A stretch of DNA of 64,000 bases from Sanghuangporus weigelae (taxonomy: Eukaryota > Basidiomycota > Agaricomycetes > Hymenochaetales > Hymenochaetaceae), in the NCBI GenBank assembly GCA_033182465.1, contig CP137323.1, positions 1,984,001 through 2,048,000 of the forward strand. The letters run 5' to 3'. A program made the position numbers and the translations under genes. Shown here piece by piece: positions 46,424-58,086 of this stretch. Every line of letters begins with the position of its first letter. The first letter of the stretch is position 1. The notes under the pieces were generated by a model. It was not told where the DNA came from. It saw only the letters and a program-made list of their open reading frames with translations, and did no database searches.

Positions 46424-47409
46424 AGTCAACGAAGTGTTGTATAAATGAAGTATTGCATTGAAGAATTTATTTGCGAAGGTATCACTGGCTCTTCCGGATA
46501 TTTGCCCAAGAGTCGTAGACAATTATTTGCGTCCATAAAGAGCACCTTTCCTAGGCTGTGATAGAAAGATAGTCCCTGATCATCTGCGGAGAAAAATGTC
46601 GTATACCGCCCGGATATGAAGCTAAGCGCAACTATACGAGATCCCAAGAGATGACCTTCTTGACGACCCGACCGGACGAACCTTCACGGCCTCGACCGAC
46701 ACGTACTCTACTCTTGGTTTCCATCCTTGGAATAATTCCAAGTTATCTGACACCGATACTGACTTTGACGAGTCCCGATCAGCCTCTTCGAAATGACCAG
46801 GGGCGGGAGCATCTGATAAAATTAACTGATCAAAAGAAAGTACTGAAACTTGAAGAACGATCTAATGCGGCGTCGCCAGATCCTGAGGATGATTAACGAC
46901 AATGACAATTTCAATCCAAGCAAGTTTACGCAGACGCAAGAAACGAAGCGCGGAGATATGAGAGGCCATTGTTAAAGTAGAGTAAAGTGAAAATAAAGCT
47001 CATTCCTGGTGAAGCAAGGCATATGAGCGGCTCTTTGGGACCGGATTTTGACGGAGAACGACACGTACTATATGAGCGCATCGTTCCGATCGTCCGTACA
47101 TGCGAAGCTTGTCCAATCAAAAGCGCAACCGGACGACCTCATGCGGCCAGCGCGTAGGAATCACGAGTTTGAAGCAGTACCTCAGCCATACTCAGGCACT
47201 CTTTCAGTTAATCAACGGACAGGTACGTCGAATAACCTCACCAAGATGATGTTCCATGCTGTCAGAAGATTGGCGAGTCAAAAAGGGAATCGGCGACAAA
47301 GCAGTTCGGCTAGTTATTAGTACAACATTTTACATCAAATCAAGACTTTTTCTTTCACTATATATTCTTGAACAATTTGAGCCGAGTCGGCTCATAAAGC
47401 ACCGCACTC
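46424..47409. other. Transposon interior, nothing supported
   Basis: Short open frames on both strands without motifs. AT-rich simple sequence (TTTTAATTTAATTTTAATTT) lies just to the left, inside the preceding intron. Confidence 0.4.
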
Positions 47410-47922
47410 TCAGTGCATGCCGTGCATATTACGTTCATGCCTGCATCTGTTGCTAGAGTTAGTAAACTCTGCCTCGCAGCCGGGGTGCGAACACGCGAAT
47501 GGTTTGATATTCGTGCTGGTAGATTTTAAAAAGGATGTGAATGTAAACAAGTAATCACATACTGAGATATACGATGCGCCACCAGCTGCCTAGACCTGCT
47601 GAACCTTGTACCACAGTATTCACATAGAAATTTATCCGTACTGAATTCTGGTCAGCATTTATCCTGACGCAATAATATAAACTTACTGCAGGTTTTTATG
47701 AACACGCAGAGCATACGCCGTGTCGCCAATGTAGTCGCATAATACACACGCGAACTGAGCCGGAGCTGGGACTTCGTGGTTGATTGCCTGAGCTGGAGTC
47801 GCGATCTCGGCCCGCTAGGCCAGAGATAGCATAAGAACGACAATCGGGAGAGTTGATTTGGATATACGTGCCTGAGCAGTAGCCGCAGTCTCCGCCAGAA
47901 GGAGCAAGCTGTTTTCAGCCAT
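47410..47922 (-). CDS. Three-finger C2H2 zinc-finger protein (transposon cargo)
   Basis: Assembled from exons 47,868-47,922, 47,687-47,792, 47,563-47,640 and 47,410-47,515, giving 114 aa. A short Ala/Gln/Pro-rich start is followed by three tandem fingers: finger 1 CVLCDY...HKNLH (C-x2-C-x12-H-x3-H), finger 2 CEYCGTRF...HRISH (same spacing), finger 3 CSHPGCEAEF...HERNMH (C-x4-C-x12-H-x4-H). The linkers are TDKF and TNIKPF. Both inter-finger introns split the codon of the last His of the preceding finger, and only after splicing do the fingers close, which strongly supports the model. C2H2 arrays bind DNA, so this may be a regulator or site-recognition protein of the element. It lies 0.9 kb beyond the transposase stop, same strand. 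The start Met and first exon are less certain than the fingers. Confidence 0.65.
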
Positions 47923-48820
47923 TTGTCTAAGTAAGCTTTGAGATGCGAAACGCGAATGCGAAATGAGGTATAAGTCAGCAAATAGAAGAAACCCAGGATC
48001 GTATAGCTTACTCTGATCCAAATCTTCAAGGCGTATAAGAGCGATTGTCAGAACCTCGAACCAGAACACAAGACATTGAAGAGCACAAAGTCGGTGAAAG
48101 CATTAGGCACACTAGGTGCACGCGGTGCATCACAGATATTAAATCCGACGGAAGCATGCATATCCCAGATGCAATGGTACGCAGATTTCGATACGGAACG
48201 TAAGATCGGGAATATCACCATTGCGAACAAACGATGTCCCGAGGTTGCACATATTGACAATCAAATATCGGCTGACTTACTAAATGTCTACAGTCCGAAG
48301 GGAGTTCGGAGAGTATCTGAATTCAGGTCGAGGCTTTCTCTATGATGATACTGTTGATTAGGCTGCCGGAACACTGGCTTCGAGCTTGTCTCGTAGTCGT
48401 CGTCGTCATCCTGCAATCAGTAATTAAATTCAAATTACCTGGCACGCTCACGTGATCTTCAAATTTCCATAAAAGGAAACTCATATCGACGCGCGAGACA
48501 ATGCAAGTCAACTATTAAATCAATCATCTAGCATCTCTCAGGCCCAGGCAATTACAAACAAGGTTGGGAAAAGGGGAAACAGGAACTACTAGAACACCTT
48601 ATTGGAACAATTTCTTGCTATATACGATCCATCATACTATTATGCATAGAAAAATACAAGCAACGACGTCATGTACCGTGTCGATTACTGCTCACGTCAT
48701 GGATTCTGATTAAAGTGTAGAGGCAATGGATCCGGTTCATTGCAATAAAATTGATGGAGAGAATGCTAAGAATGCTTGACTATTGGCAGCAAACCAGGTC
48801 GGAAGAAAGACGAAGCCCGA
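47923..48820. other. Spacer between zinc-finger gene and transposase
   Basis: May contain further 5' exons of the zinc-finger gene (an open minus-strand frame with ALIRLEDLDQ ends near 48,015). Otherwise nothing recognised. Confidence 0.35.
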
Positions 48821-51800
48821 TCATATCTCGCACAGAGGCCGCACTGCGAAGTACCTGTCTACGATGAAGACAGCGACAAAATGACCCTTAACGGCATGAC
48901 AAGGAATGACTTCATACAGTTGAGAAGGATCCTTGTAGAATATGCACATAGGTAGGTTCGGATATTGCCGGAAGGGATCGTGTTCTTCCACTACAGGGAG
49001 AAGGCGCCGCGCAATGAAAATAGGGTAGGGACCTTCGACGATATATTCGATCAAGCCCGCGTGCAGGAGATTTTCAGCCTCCGGGACAAATATGATCTGG
49101 CTATTTCCAACATGCCAGCTGGAGACGGAGTACTGGACGTTATTCCACCTGCACTGAAACCGCAACTTGTCCCATGATTCCTCCACAATTCGCTTAGCGG
49201 AAGGGCTACCAGACAACTTGGAGAGATCAAATCTATCATTCTTCCTGCGCTTTCGCCTTCGCGTTCCTTCCCTTTCGTCGCTCTCCGCCGGAGGCGCAGA
49301 TTCTGGAGACAAAACTTCATCGATGACTGCCAAGCACCCTTCTACGTCAGGAAGATGAACATCCCGCGAGAACAAGCGTCTCATCCTTGAAGTAGCAACA
49401 AAGGTATCAAGAATCGTGCTCTCGAGTTGGCCTACACGTAGATCGGTCAGAAACCTGAGCAGTCATGACGAAAAACAGGCTCGCCTATCTTATTGTTGCA
49501 CGGTATATTCTGTAATTTTCCGATGAGCCGTTCGAATGGGAATGTCCACCATGAATAGGCAGAGCCAAAAATTTCCAAGGAATCCGTAACATGAGTCGCC
49601 ATGTGCATGTTGGGCAGGAACTTCGCGTCGGGATGTATTTCCCGGAGGCGGCGTATATAATTCTTGATGTGAAACTTGTACGCCTCAATGTCGCTCTGAG
49701 TCGTCGACTGCTTGAATAACACCGATACGGCCTGAACTAAGTCCATCGAATGACCTATGATGTCGGAAAAGCGCCCTCTAAGAGTATCATTCCTGACTTC
49801 GCCGCTATAGTAGAGGTAAGATACCAATGCTAGCGGAAGGTAAATCGTGCAGAGTGTTCGCCATTCATCCGCTTTTATCTTCCCTGAAGACGAGGAGCCA
49901 AAGTTACTCGGCACAGAGCGCACGAAAGCCGGCGCCGAAGCGAGGGCAAGTGTATGCTGAATGTGATTTGTTAATCCAATAATGGTCGACTGAGGTAGAG
50001 CGGCGGAAGTCTCTGACGACGACTGTAACGGTCTCTCAAAGCGCTAATCCAAGCATAAGGACAGCGTTTATCGCATAAGTATATGTCCACTTACCCATCC
50101 GACGAGTAGGTTAGCGAGATCGTTCTTGGTTAGTCCTTTCGATTTCGATTTTGCGGATCCGCAGAGTTCCAGCGAGTCGCATACGAAGTACAGAGATACC
50201 CAGCGCTTTGGTTCGAGCTTCGAGTGAAGACGGATCTTTGCATCATCAGCCTCGAGGGGATTGATGGGCTTTAACAAACTATCGTGAATATCCGCCACGT
50301 TCCTGATTACAGTCTCATCCACAACATGCTCTTTACCCACAAGGAGGATTTTTAGATTGTCCGCCCTCCTCTTCCCTCCTTCCTCGTCCTGCGTTTCGAC
50401 TGATGGTAATTGTTTGAAGTCGTATTCGAATGCTGGATCCACGGCCCGACGTGCCAACTTTTTCGACGCCGTCTCGGTAGTCAGCGGCAAGATCGACGTG
50501 AAATGGTTCTGTACCAGTCCCAGCAACAAGCAATGCATTGGATCGACTACGAGCTGTTTTAATGGGTCCCAATATGGCAGACGCCACAGCTCAGACCAAT
50601 GCACGCTGTACTGGTTCGTTATGACATCCGCATCCTTCGAAGTCCTTGCATCACGCCACGCTTTCGACTGTTCCCGAAGAACAGCGGTATCGCGCGGTTC
50701 GAAGACTTTGTCTACTTTACCGATCATCTCCTTAGGACAACTGCAATGACTGCAAAGAAAAGTTTCGCTGCTATGCCCTAACAGTCCGGAGACCTTCCTC
50801 GCAGCAGGCAGATCACACACAACGAGCGCAATAACGGCCCTGGCTAGCCGACCGTTCCGAGACGACGCAGTCCGGGAAAAATAGACTCCTAGATCCCATA
50901 GGACACGAAACTCTTCCACAAGCGGTGCCAGGTAATGATTGATCTGCGTCACATCAGGTTCCTTGGGTGGAATGATTCCTGCCAGGAACACGTTCTCGTG
51001 TTTGTATCGAATGTCCTCTGGCAAATTAAGGCAAATCAGGGAAATAATCCCACAAGATACGCTGGCTGCTCCGCTTCGTACACCCTCCACGTTGAAAAAG
51101 TCGACGTTCAACGAGAATGCGAGTCGCAACTCGTCCTGCCTATCAATGAACAACACACCCGGCCGATGACCCTTCAACTTCCGCAAGAATTCGCCTTCGA
51201 ACGGACCTCTAATCTCCGAAAAAGAGCTAGAATATCGCAGCTTATCACACGCATTGTCGATAGAGGCCTCAACTGACTGTCGCGAAAGCAGGCCGCCAAT
51301 AAAATCCTTCAATGAGTTATACACAAACTTCTTTAGAGGTTTTTTATCTGTGTCCAGGAGTTGTGTTTCGCACTGACGGCCCCGAGGTTTCGGAACGTAA
51401 GAACATGTCTCTGGATAGACAGCTTTCCTAGACAGGGGACTGCGAGTGGGTTCATATAAGGCGTTGCATTCCGGGCAAACAGCGTAGGTAGTTGAACCTC
51501 CACCAAGGCGGAAACTGGAACGGACCATTCTCGAGTCCTTCAGGATGCTGTCTAGGATCCGCACGGCCGTTTCATCCGACGTGGTACAACGCAGAATTGC
51601 ATAAACCAGGCATCGTAAGAACTTCAGTAGTATGTCGGATGAACTTCGGCTCATGGAAAAGAACAGCGAACAAAATGCGGATATAATCAAGACCATATGG
51701 ACAATTCCCGTTTTGTCAGCAATAGGCCAGTCGAAATTATGTTCTGATATATCGCATGAATTCAAATTCAAATCAGTAATGCATTGAAAATATCGTCAAG

Positions 51801-52202
51801 GGAGAACATACCATTCTTATACACGGTTTCACTACGCTCAGAATGTGAAAGCGCAGGTTCTCTGTATCCCTGATCATCATCATCATCGTCACCAACGTCC
51901 ACTTCAGTTTCAACCTGTTCGAGACTGTCCTGAATAAACAGAGCCTCCATGTCCCCGACCAATCCCTCAACATCATCCACTTCCATGTCCATGCCAGTGT
52001 TCTCATCATCGCTTGAGTCGTGATACTGGTATATGATCTCTGGCTCGGTATTACGAATTCTGAAGTGTGATCGAAACATTTTGTGGGCTTCATGGTCATT
52101 CGCAGAGCGGCTGACACCACGAGTCCCATCCGCATTTATCATTCTGGTGCATACGCTGCATTCGCACCTCTCAGTACATTCGTCCTTGTGAGGGCGGACC
52201 AT
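48821..52202 (-). CDS. Tnp2-family transposase of the CACTA element
   Basis: Four exons (51,812-52,202, 50,095-51,743, 49,455-50,043, 48,821-49,431), all in frame, giving 1,079 aa. The order is: an N-terminal Cys cluster (CTERCECSVC); an acidic Asp-rich linker; a zinc-ribbon-like segment (CPEC, later CSYVP and CETQ); then the transposase core with SLNVDFFNVEG (Asp near residue 345), NLPEDIRYKHENVFLAGIIP and CDLPAARKVSGLLGHSS; the DPMHCLLLGLVQNHF motif; and the C-terminal block KADEWRTLCTIYLPLAL, HMATHVTDSLEIFG, SWWTFPFERLIGKLQN. These blocks match, from memory, the large family of Tnp2 transposases of mushroom genomes, which cut CACTA termini. No internal stop in the spliced frame, so it may be functional. 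Palindromic sites lie about 320-525 bp upstream. Confidence 0.88.
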
Positions 52203-52524
52203 TTATGTCGCAATCGAGACAGGAGGTTAGAGAAGAAAGCATGAGGGGGAGGGGGAGGGGAGGAACATCAACATCAACAAGGACAAGGCGACGGTTAAAC
52301 CGCATCCTTATATCCCTGGGCTCAGGTGGCCCAGTTAAACAGGGCTCAGCCATGAGATCCTGCACGATTTCATTCATCATGTCATGTCGAAAGAAGGTCG
52401 TCAAAAGAATGATGGGACGAATTTGGTCATTTCAGCATATTGCACGTGCCCTGTACTGTACTCCCTCTTTCGGATCTTTGCTGGAAGTTTCGTCATCGTC
52501 ATCACACTGGCATGCGCTCTGACA

Positions 52525-52727
52525 GCGAGGCGGTTTAATCGTCTTGCCTGGCGGGGTCGAATAGTTGGCTCAAGATAAGTCCAGTGGTATCGCAGCAAAG
52601 ATCTGTTTGAAAATAATTTCAGCGAGACGGTTTAATCGTCTCGCAGATACCAAATCATTGCTCGTATCTCCGAGTCGGCGAAGTTCCGGTCGCGGAATAC
52701 TGTAGCGAGACGGTTTAACCGTCTTGC
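52525..52727. promoter_or_regulatory. Three palindromes upstream of the transposase (core GTTTAAT/C)
   Basis: At 52,525-52,547, 52,622-52,644 and 52,705-52,727. The middle copy is perfect: arms GCGAGACG and CGTCTCGC around GTTTAAT. The other two differ by one to three bases. They lie between the stop of the coiled-coil gene and the transposase ATG, so they could be promoter operators or subunit-binding sites. Confidence 0.65.
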
Positions 52728-52817
52728 GGATGCAAAAAAATTGGTGGTAATATCATGTACAGGAACATAAATCAATTTTATTGTAGTGTTATCTGAGATA
52801 CAGTATGCGCCTCGTCT

Positions 52818-54596
52818 CTAGTTACCTCTTTGCACTGCATGCACCCTCACCCATGGAAGTCGCTTTGTGGAGACGGCTTCCTGAACCTCCCTTTGCTCCC
52901 AAGATTCGCCCTGTAGCCATGCTGTATTGTAGATTATTCCAGCCCTTCCGCTAGGTGCCTCCCGAATGCTCACGGATTTGCGGTCTCGTATTCGATTTCT
53001 AGGGCCCGAACCTCGGCTTTTCTTCAATACGTGACTCTGCTTGTCGATAAATTGAAACTGTTTCTCAGCATCCTTGGTCCTCCATGGAAGTGTTTTGACG
53101 TGGAAAACTCGTTGATTCACTTCTCCAACGTCGGACTCGTCAGAGCTCATCCCATCTGGTCCAAGCTCCAAGACTTCTCTCACCAGTGAGGTCCAAGGAG
53201 AATCCGGATCATGCTGCACCGGTAGGCATTTTAGGCACGTCTCGACTCGCTCTCTGTAGAGCTGCTTGTCATCTTCAGTGGCAAAGTCTTCAACACAATG
53301 TTCGTCCGACTTACTTTAAGACGCCTACTATTGTGCCGATTCGCCTTCTGTCTGTCGGATGTCTGCTGTTTGCTTCGATGGAACACTTCCAACGTAGTTT
53401 CAAGAACTCCCGGTTCCTTGATTCGAGGAATCAACTTCCGACAAAAGTATCTCGCGCGTTTGATCTTGTGCGCGATCGCCAGCCGATACTTGTTCTCGAA
53501 CTCTTGAGATAAGGAAGTGACGCCTTTATGTTGAAGAAGGTCTTCATAGATAATATCGGCTACTCTCTTATTCCAGCGTGATGTCCATATTCCGAACACA
53601 TCGAGACGAAGATTGTCTGGGGTCGGGCCTTGTTCTCCGTTTCTGTCGTAAGCGTCCACCTGCGTCCTTCTTGCGGGTGTATGCCTTTTGAATTCGGTCT
53701 CCTTTCCGAAACCGAACAAACGAGTAAAAGCTGCAATTACTTCCTTCTGAAGGAACTCCATCAACCACTGCAATATAGAGAAGTTTACTGGCTTACAGAT
53801 TGCACGTCACAACCTTCGGACCGCGGTCGAGCACGACAAGATTTGAGCTCTCGTTGGAGTCCGAACATATCGTCGCGGCCCTGACCCGGTCCTGCATCTT
53901 TGCTATCCATCTCCTGATCGATTGTTTCGAAGTGCCAAGTCATATCTGGAGCAGGTGGACGATGTTCAATATGCGTTCTTTCCGGAGGGAATTCTTCCTG
54001 CATCTCCGCTGACGTTCCTGGAACGAATCCAGCCCACATTTCCGCCGGATTTCCTGGACCAAGATTGTCCTGCATTCCCTCTGGAGTTTCTGGATGAGGT
54101 TCGTCATACACTTCCGCTGGAGTCTCCCGACGAGGTTCGCCATTTATTTCCGCGGGAGTTCCTGATGGACGGCGTTCGTTTTGAGCCTCCGTTTCATGTT
54201 GGATTTCAACCTAAAGGTAATGAGCTCGATCACCTGAAGAATGAAGTCGTGCCTTACTTGTTGGATGTATTGCTGCGTGACTTCATATTCCCTCTGAGTA
54301 ATGGCTTCCATCTGTTGACGGAGCTGTGCGATAACAATGGCGATGAGTATGGCTTCGGCAGCGGTTGCGGTGCTACTCACCATTTCCTTTTCCTCTTCCA
54401 GTCTTTTCATTCGCGATTCAAGTTCCAACCTTTCCCGATTCCTATCGTCTGTCAGCCTTCTCGCTCCCGCGTCAAACGCTAACTTTTGCGCTTCGAGTTT
54501 CCTTCTCTCTTGTTCAAGCGTTAATTGAAGCTCATTTCTTTCCTGCTCCAGACGAGACCTCTCAAGCCCGTCCTGCTCTATGCTTACTACGCCCAT
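52818..54596 (-). CDS. Companion cargo protein, coiled-coil N-terminus plus conserved SDESD region
   Basis: Exons 54,258-54,596, 53,797-54,210, 53,315-53,767 and 52,818-53,261 give 549 aa. Residues 1-113 are a coiled coil (ERSRLEQERNELQLTLEQER). Next is a Pro/Glu-rich linker with repeats of ETPAE/GMQ type, then a globular part (WLMEFLQKEVIAAFTRLFG, GIWTSRWNKRVADII) and a C-terminal region (ELGPDGMSSDESD, LPWRTKDAEKQFQFIDKQ, RIRDRKSVS). The last region is familiar to me from many uncharacterised mushroom proteins. Possibly the functional analogue of TnpA-like partners. The intron between exons 2 and 3 would be only 29 nt, below the usual fungal minimum. These could therefore be two genes or a mis-modelled junction. 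Confidence 0.5.
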
Positions 54597-54828
54597 TGCT
54601 CCCCAGTCAGTGTTATATTTTTTATAATATCGAGGGTAAGGTTGGTTGTAAGTCTAGGGGAAGTATCTCTTTGTCAGTTCGGACAATTTGAATGAGCGTT
54701 ATCTCACTCTATGCTTGCGTCGACAAGGGACGATCGTGTTCCTGGCCGACAGAAGGTTTGGCGCGGTAAGCGGGCTCTTAAGAATGTGAGTGAGTCCAAG
54801 TAGTTCAAAATTTTACCGAAGTTCTCAC
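54597..54828. other. Spacer within the transposon
   Basis: May hold a short last exon of the acidic gene at 54,829-55,059. No independent feature seen. Confidence 0.3.
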
Positions 54829-55059
54829 CTGAAACGTAAATGACCATCTAGATCTTGCTTGGACGGGCATGCTTTGGGTACTCTCGCTAGCAAAGAGATG
54901 ATCACCAACCTCAGGAAGAGGTGTGTTTTGCGCGGGTGTAGTATGCGCGTCGCCCGCGTCGATCCAAGGATTCGTCGTATCGGTCCAAGAAACTGTCGTA
55001 TCGTTCCAGGGATTTGCATTCTCTCCCATAATGACATCCATTGAGGCGTTCGCCATCAT
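54829..55059 (-). CDS. Possible small acidic cargo gene (first exon only)
   Basis: A 77-codon exon starting MMANASMDVIMGENANPW, with Trp/Thr/Asp-rich repeats (NDTTVSWTDTTNPWID), ending at a good donor (CAG|GTGAGA). The following exon is ambiguous: two acceptors near 54,784 each give only a short tail. An open frame at 55,133-55,375 upstream may be a 5' exon. Function unknown. Confidence 0.3.
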
Positions 55060-55770
55060 GCTCCGAGCTGAATCTGGAAAATTTTAAGCAAAAAGGCATA
55101 TTGAACCGACAATTCCTTCTGAACCATCACCATTAACGTCCATGTTCGTCCAGCGAACGGAAAAGGAGAGCTGAGTATGTGCCACTGATCGCAGCACTCT
55201 TTTGAAGCAGGGGTGTGGCTCTGAATCTGCCGCACGCAGTTACTTCGCGGTCCCCTTCAAAGAATGAGCTTTCGTGGTGGCCTCTCATCTTAAAATGAAT
55301 GTGTCTCCCCGATGCGGGATAATCCATTGTCACCGCTCCAATCGGCGCCATGTCGTATTGTGCTTCTTGTCCCAAACGAGTGTCTCATTGTTATTTTGTT
55401 TCTTCTCGGAATTCCTTGATTAGCATTTATTCGACTCGTTAGTGCTCTTCATTGTGTATAGAAGTCCTCCACGACCATGTCTGATCTGATAATGCATGTA
55501 CGTTCAAATATATTAATGAATCTCATTGTTTCATTGTGTTCATGCACATATATGGGTTCGGAGTGGCTCAAGCCATCAAGCACAATCGAGCCGAACGATC
55601 GGAAAGTTTCATTGAAGCTGGCATGCTGCGCCTTTTGCACCCGGAGGCTCAGACTTGCATTTGAATATTTAAGTTTCCGGCCAACGCCTATTCTGCTCCT
55701 CAAATTTCGTGTCATCCACTGAGTGTTCGCATCGCCGATCTTCGCCTTGTGTCGCAAACCACGTATACAT
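55060..55770. other. Divergent spacer inside the transposon
   Basis: Lies between the minus-strand acidic exon and the plus-strand small gene. Open frames at 55,133-55,375 and 55,449-55,757 have no motif. Confidence 0.35.
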
Positions 55771-56141
55771 ATGTCGAGCCAAAGTTACTTGCATCCTCTT
55801 CGATACGTGAGTCAATGTTCATTCACTGAAATCATTGATCGCTAACCTACCCTCGTCAGCGACTTACGGTGCCTATTCTTTCGCGTTTCTACTCCTGTCA
55901 CGAGCCAGAGCCTGAGATGCTCCGTATTCAAGCCTGGGTTGGACGACGTACCATGCATGCATGCGTTTCATCTATCTTGGCCGACGCAAGTATTCAACCA
56001 TACATTCATACGGTTGCTGTTACTCTGATTCGGCCCCGTCGCGTCGAATTGTATACGATTTTTTGTAAAAATCACAAACGCCTGCCTATTAATCGTAGTA
56101 TCCGCTCGACGTTCAAGGGCGACGCTCTGCTCCTGAAGTGA
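55771..56141 (+). CDS. Small conserved cargo protein, two exons, unknown function
   Basis: Exon 1 at 55,771-55,806 (MSSQSYLHPLRY) joins exon 2 at 55,860-56,141 through a GT-AG intron of 53 nt, giving 105 aa. It has a central MLRIQAWVGRRTMHACVSS and a C-terminal RRVELYTIFCKNHKRLP and RSIRSTFKGDALLLK. The end resembles, from memory, small uncharacterised mushroom proteins ending in a similar GD-hydrophobic motif. Intact, divergent from its left neighbours. Confidence 0.55.
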
Positions 56142-56762
56142 GCTCTCGATGGTTCATATTTCATAGACATGAGTGATGACGCGGAAAGTCAAAGAATTGC
56201 TGATTTTGTTATGAGCAGGTTGATTTACCATCTCCACTATAGTATCTGGCCCTGCTGAATCATCTTATTTTCTCCTTGACCATAGGTTCGCGCAGGCGCG
56301 CCGTACGCGAAGCCGTATGATGAAGAAACTGAGAATCGAGACTCGGTACCGGTTGTGATTTTTGGAACGTCATTGAATAGATTGCAGTTTGCATTCTACC
56401 GCAAGAGCGGAGTATATATATTTTTGACTTTTTGCCATACCATATATATGTTTCTTATATTAAATGGACGACCGGCTGAAAGGTGACCACACCATCGGCG
56501 GATGGACGGCTCAAGCGATATTGCCGAGATGCGTGATCCTTTCTTGCAATTTGAATGATAAATAGAAAAGGAGGCAGATCTGAGGGGAAGCATATCGAAC
56601 ATCTAAAGTAGAGTTTCGAGACGAGAAGTAATATTGCCGATTGGAAGTAATATTGCCGATTGGAATGTTTATGACCTCCAGAAAAACACAAGCTCCTCCC
56701 CTCCCCTCCTGGCCGTGTCAATAACAGAATCCAACTATTTGTAACGAGAACGAGTAGATTTC
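56142..56762. other. Spacer inside the transposon
   Basis: No gene supported. Contains a short perfect direct repeat (TAATATTGCCGATTGGA) at about 56,628-56,663. Confidence 0.4.
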
Positions 56763-57531
56763 TTATATCAATATCAGCAAGGATGTCAAACACACAGTGC
56801 TGAAAACCACCTTGGATGCCCTAACCATTTGTGCAAGAGCCCTGTCAGCATGGCATTTCTCCCAACTCGCAGTATATTTCAAATGTAGCCTGCACATGTC
56901 TTTAATGGGCCAACAGTTCTGGAAGCGTTTGAAATCGGGATAATCCCCGGTGGCCTGTCCTATGGTTCTCAGACAGTGGCTCCAATCAAAAAATGACACC
57001 CACCACATCAAAGACTTTCTTTAAAGCACGATCCTTCTGACGTGTGATAGGCTTGCGAATATCGAGATACTTATCAATAAGACGGTGGACATATTTCTAC
57101 ATAAGTTGCACTTAGTTCCACTGACGTGCGATAAAATGACGACTCACCCTCCTAGATGTGATATCGTCCTTGCTCCAGCAACACCCCAGGAGTACTTCCT
57201 CGAGGTTGTATCCACCCCTATTGCGTCTCGAGGCTTCTCCAGGAGGCTTAGGAATGAGAGACGAAGTTTCTTCTGAAGACACTTCATCGACGACTGACAT
57301 TCCACTGTCCACAGCTTCACTGCCAACAGAATCGTCGCCAACAGAATCGTCCACTTCCATCAAATTGTGAGCTCCATCGCTGCCCTCCGATGACCTTGAG
57401 CGAGTTCTGGGCCTTTCCTCACGCGAGCTGGAATGCGATTCTCCGAGTTCTTCATCCGACAGTGATGGAGACCTTCTTGAAGCACGAACTGGAACGTTTG
57501 GGTTATCGAAGCACGAATTGCGACGAGGCAT
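56763..57531 (-). CDS. Cargo protein with disordered acidic N-terminus, unknown function
   Basis: Exons 57,148-57,531, 57,000-57,096 and 56,763-56,959 give 225 aa. The first ~110 residues are Ser/Arg/Asp/Glu-rich (SREERPRTRSRSSEGSD, VGDDSVGSEAVDSG). Then come YNLEEVLLGCCWSKDD, a short basic part (KPITRQKDRALKKV) and a conserved-looking end (YPDFKRFQNCWPIKDMCRL). That last motif recalls regulatory-type ORFs of mushroom transposons. The second intron uses a weak donor (GTGTCA). Confidence 0.45.
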
Positions 57532-57721
57532 GATTCAAATAACAACCATCTTTCTCCGAGACTGCCTTTATACTTTTGTGGATAATAAAAATACATTACA
57601 GAATAGTACAGAGAGCCATTGTCGTGATGACGCTGAGCCACAGCGTGAAGAATGAAGTCCTGCCTACTTTTATAGTCGAAAAGAACAATAACAACTACAA
57701 AGTTTCGTGAAGTCCAGAACA

Positions 57722-58071
57722 AGCTCCAGTTAAACCAGAGCTATATACATTTGGTATTTACGAGGAAAGAAAATCGGAAGTCCCGATTAAACCGGGACTC
57801 CCGATGGGATGACATTGGCTGTAAGAAAGGTAGATATATAGGCCGATCGATCGGTTTAGGCATTTTCCACGTGACCGAGATGACACGAAATCACGCGCAC
57901 GCTAATAATGCTGTTGTGTGTATGGTTAACGTTGTTACTACTAACATCCTAACTCCTACCACAATTGAGACCTGGTTTAATCGGGTTTCAGGATTTCAAA
58001 CAAAAATCAAACAGAGATTCTACTCTGCGTATTCTTTCTGTCCACAACACAGTTCTGGTTTAATCGGGACT
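57722..58071. promoter_or_regulatory. Four palindromes ahead of the giant ORF (core ATTAAAC)
   Basis: At 57,722-57,742, 57,779-57,799, 57,969-57,989 and 58,051-58,071. The second is perfect: arms AGTCCCG and CGGGACT around ATTAAAC, the reverse complement of the GTTTAAT core found upstream of the transposase. The others are degenerate versions in either orientation. All lie just upstream of the ATG at 58,087. Confidence 0.6.
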
Positions 58072-58086
58072 TCGTTGCATCTTCCA

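Noticed and set aside
47048-47320. Plus-strand open frame in the transposon
   Set aside because: No recognisable motif, no start or splice support, and it is flanked by similar random frames.
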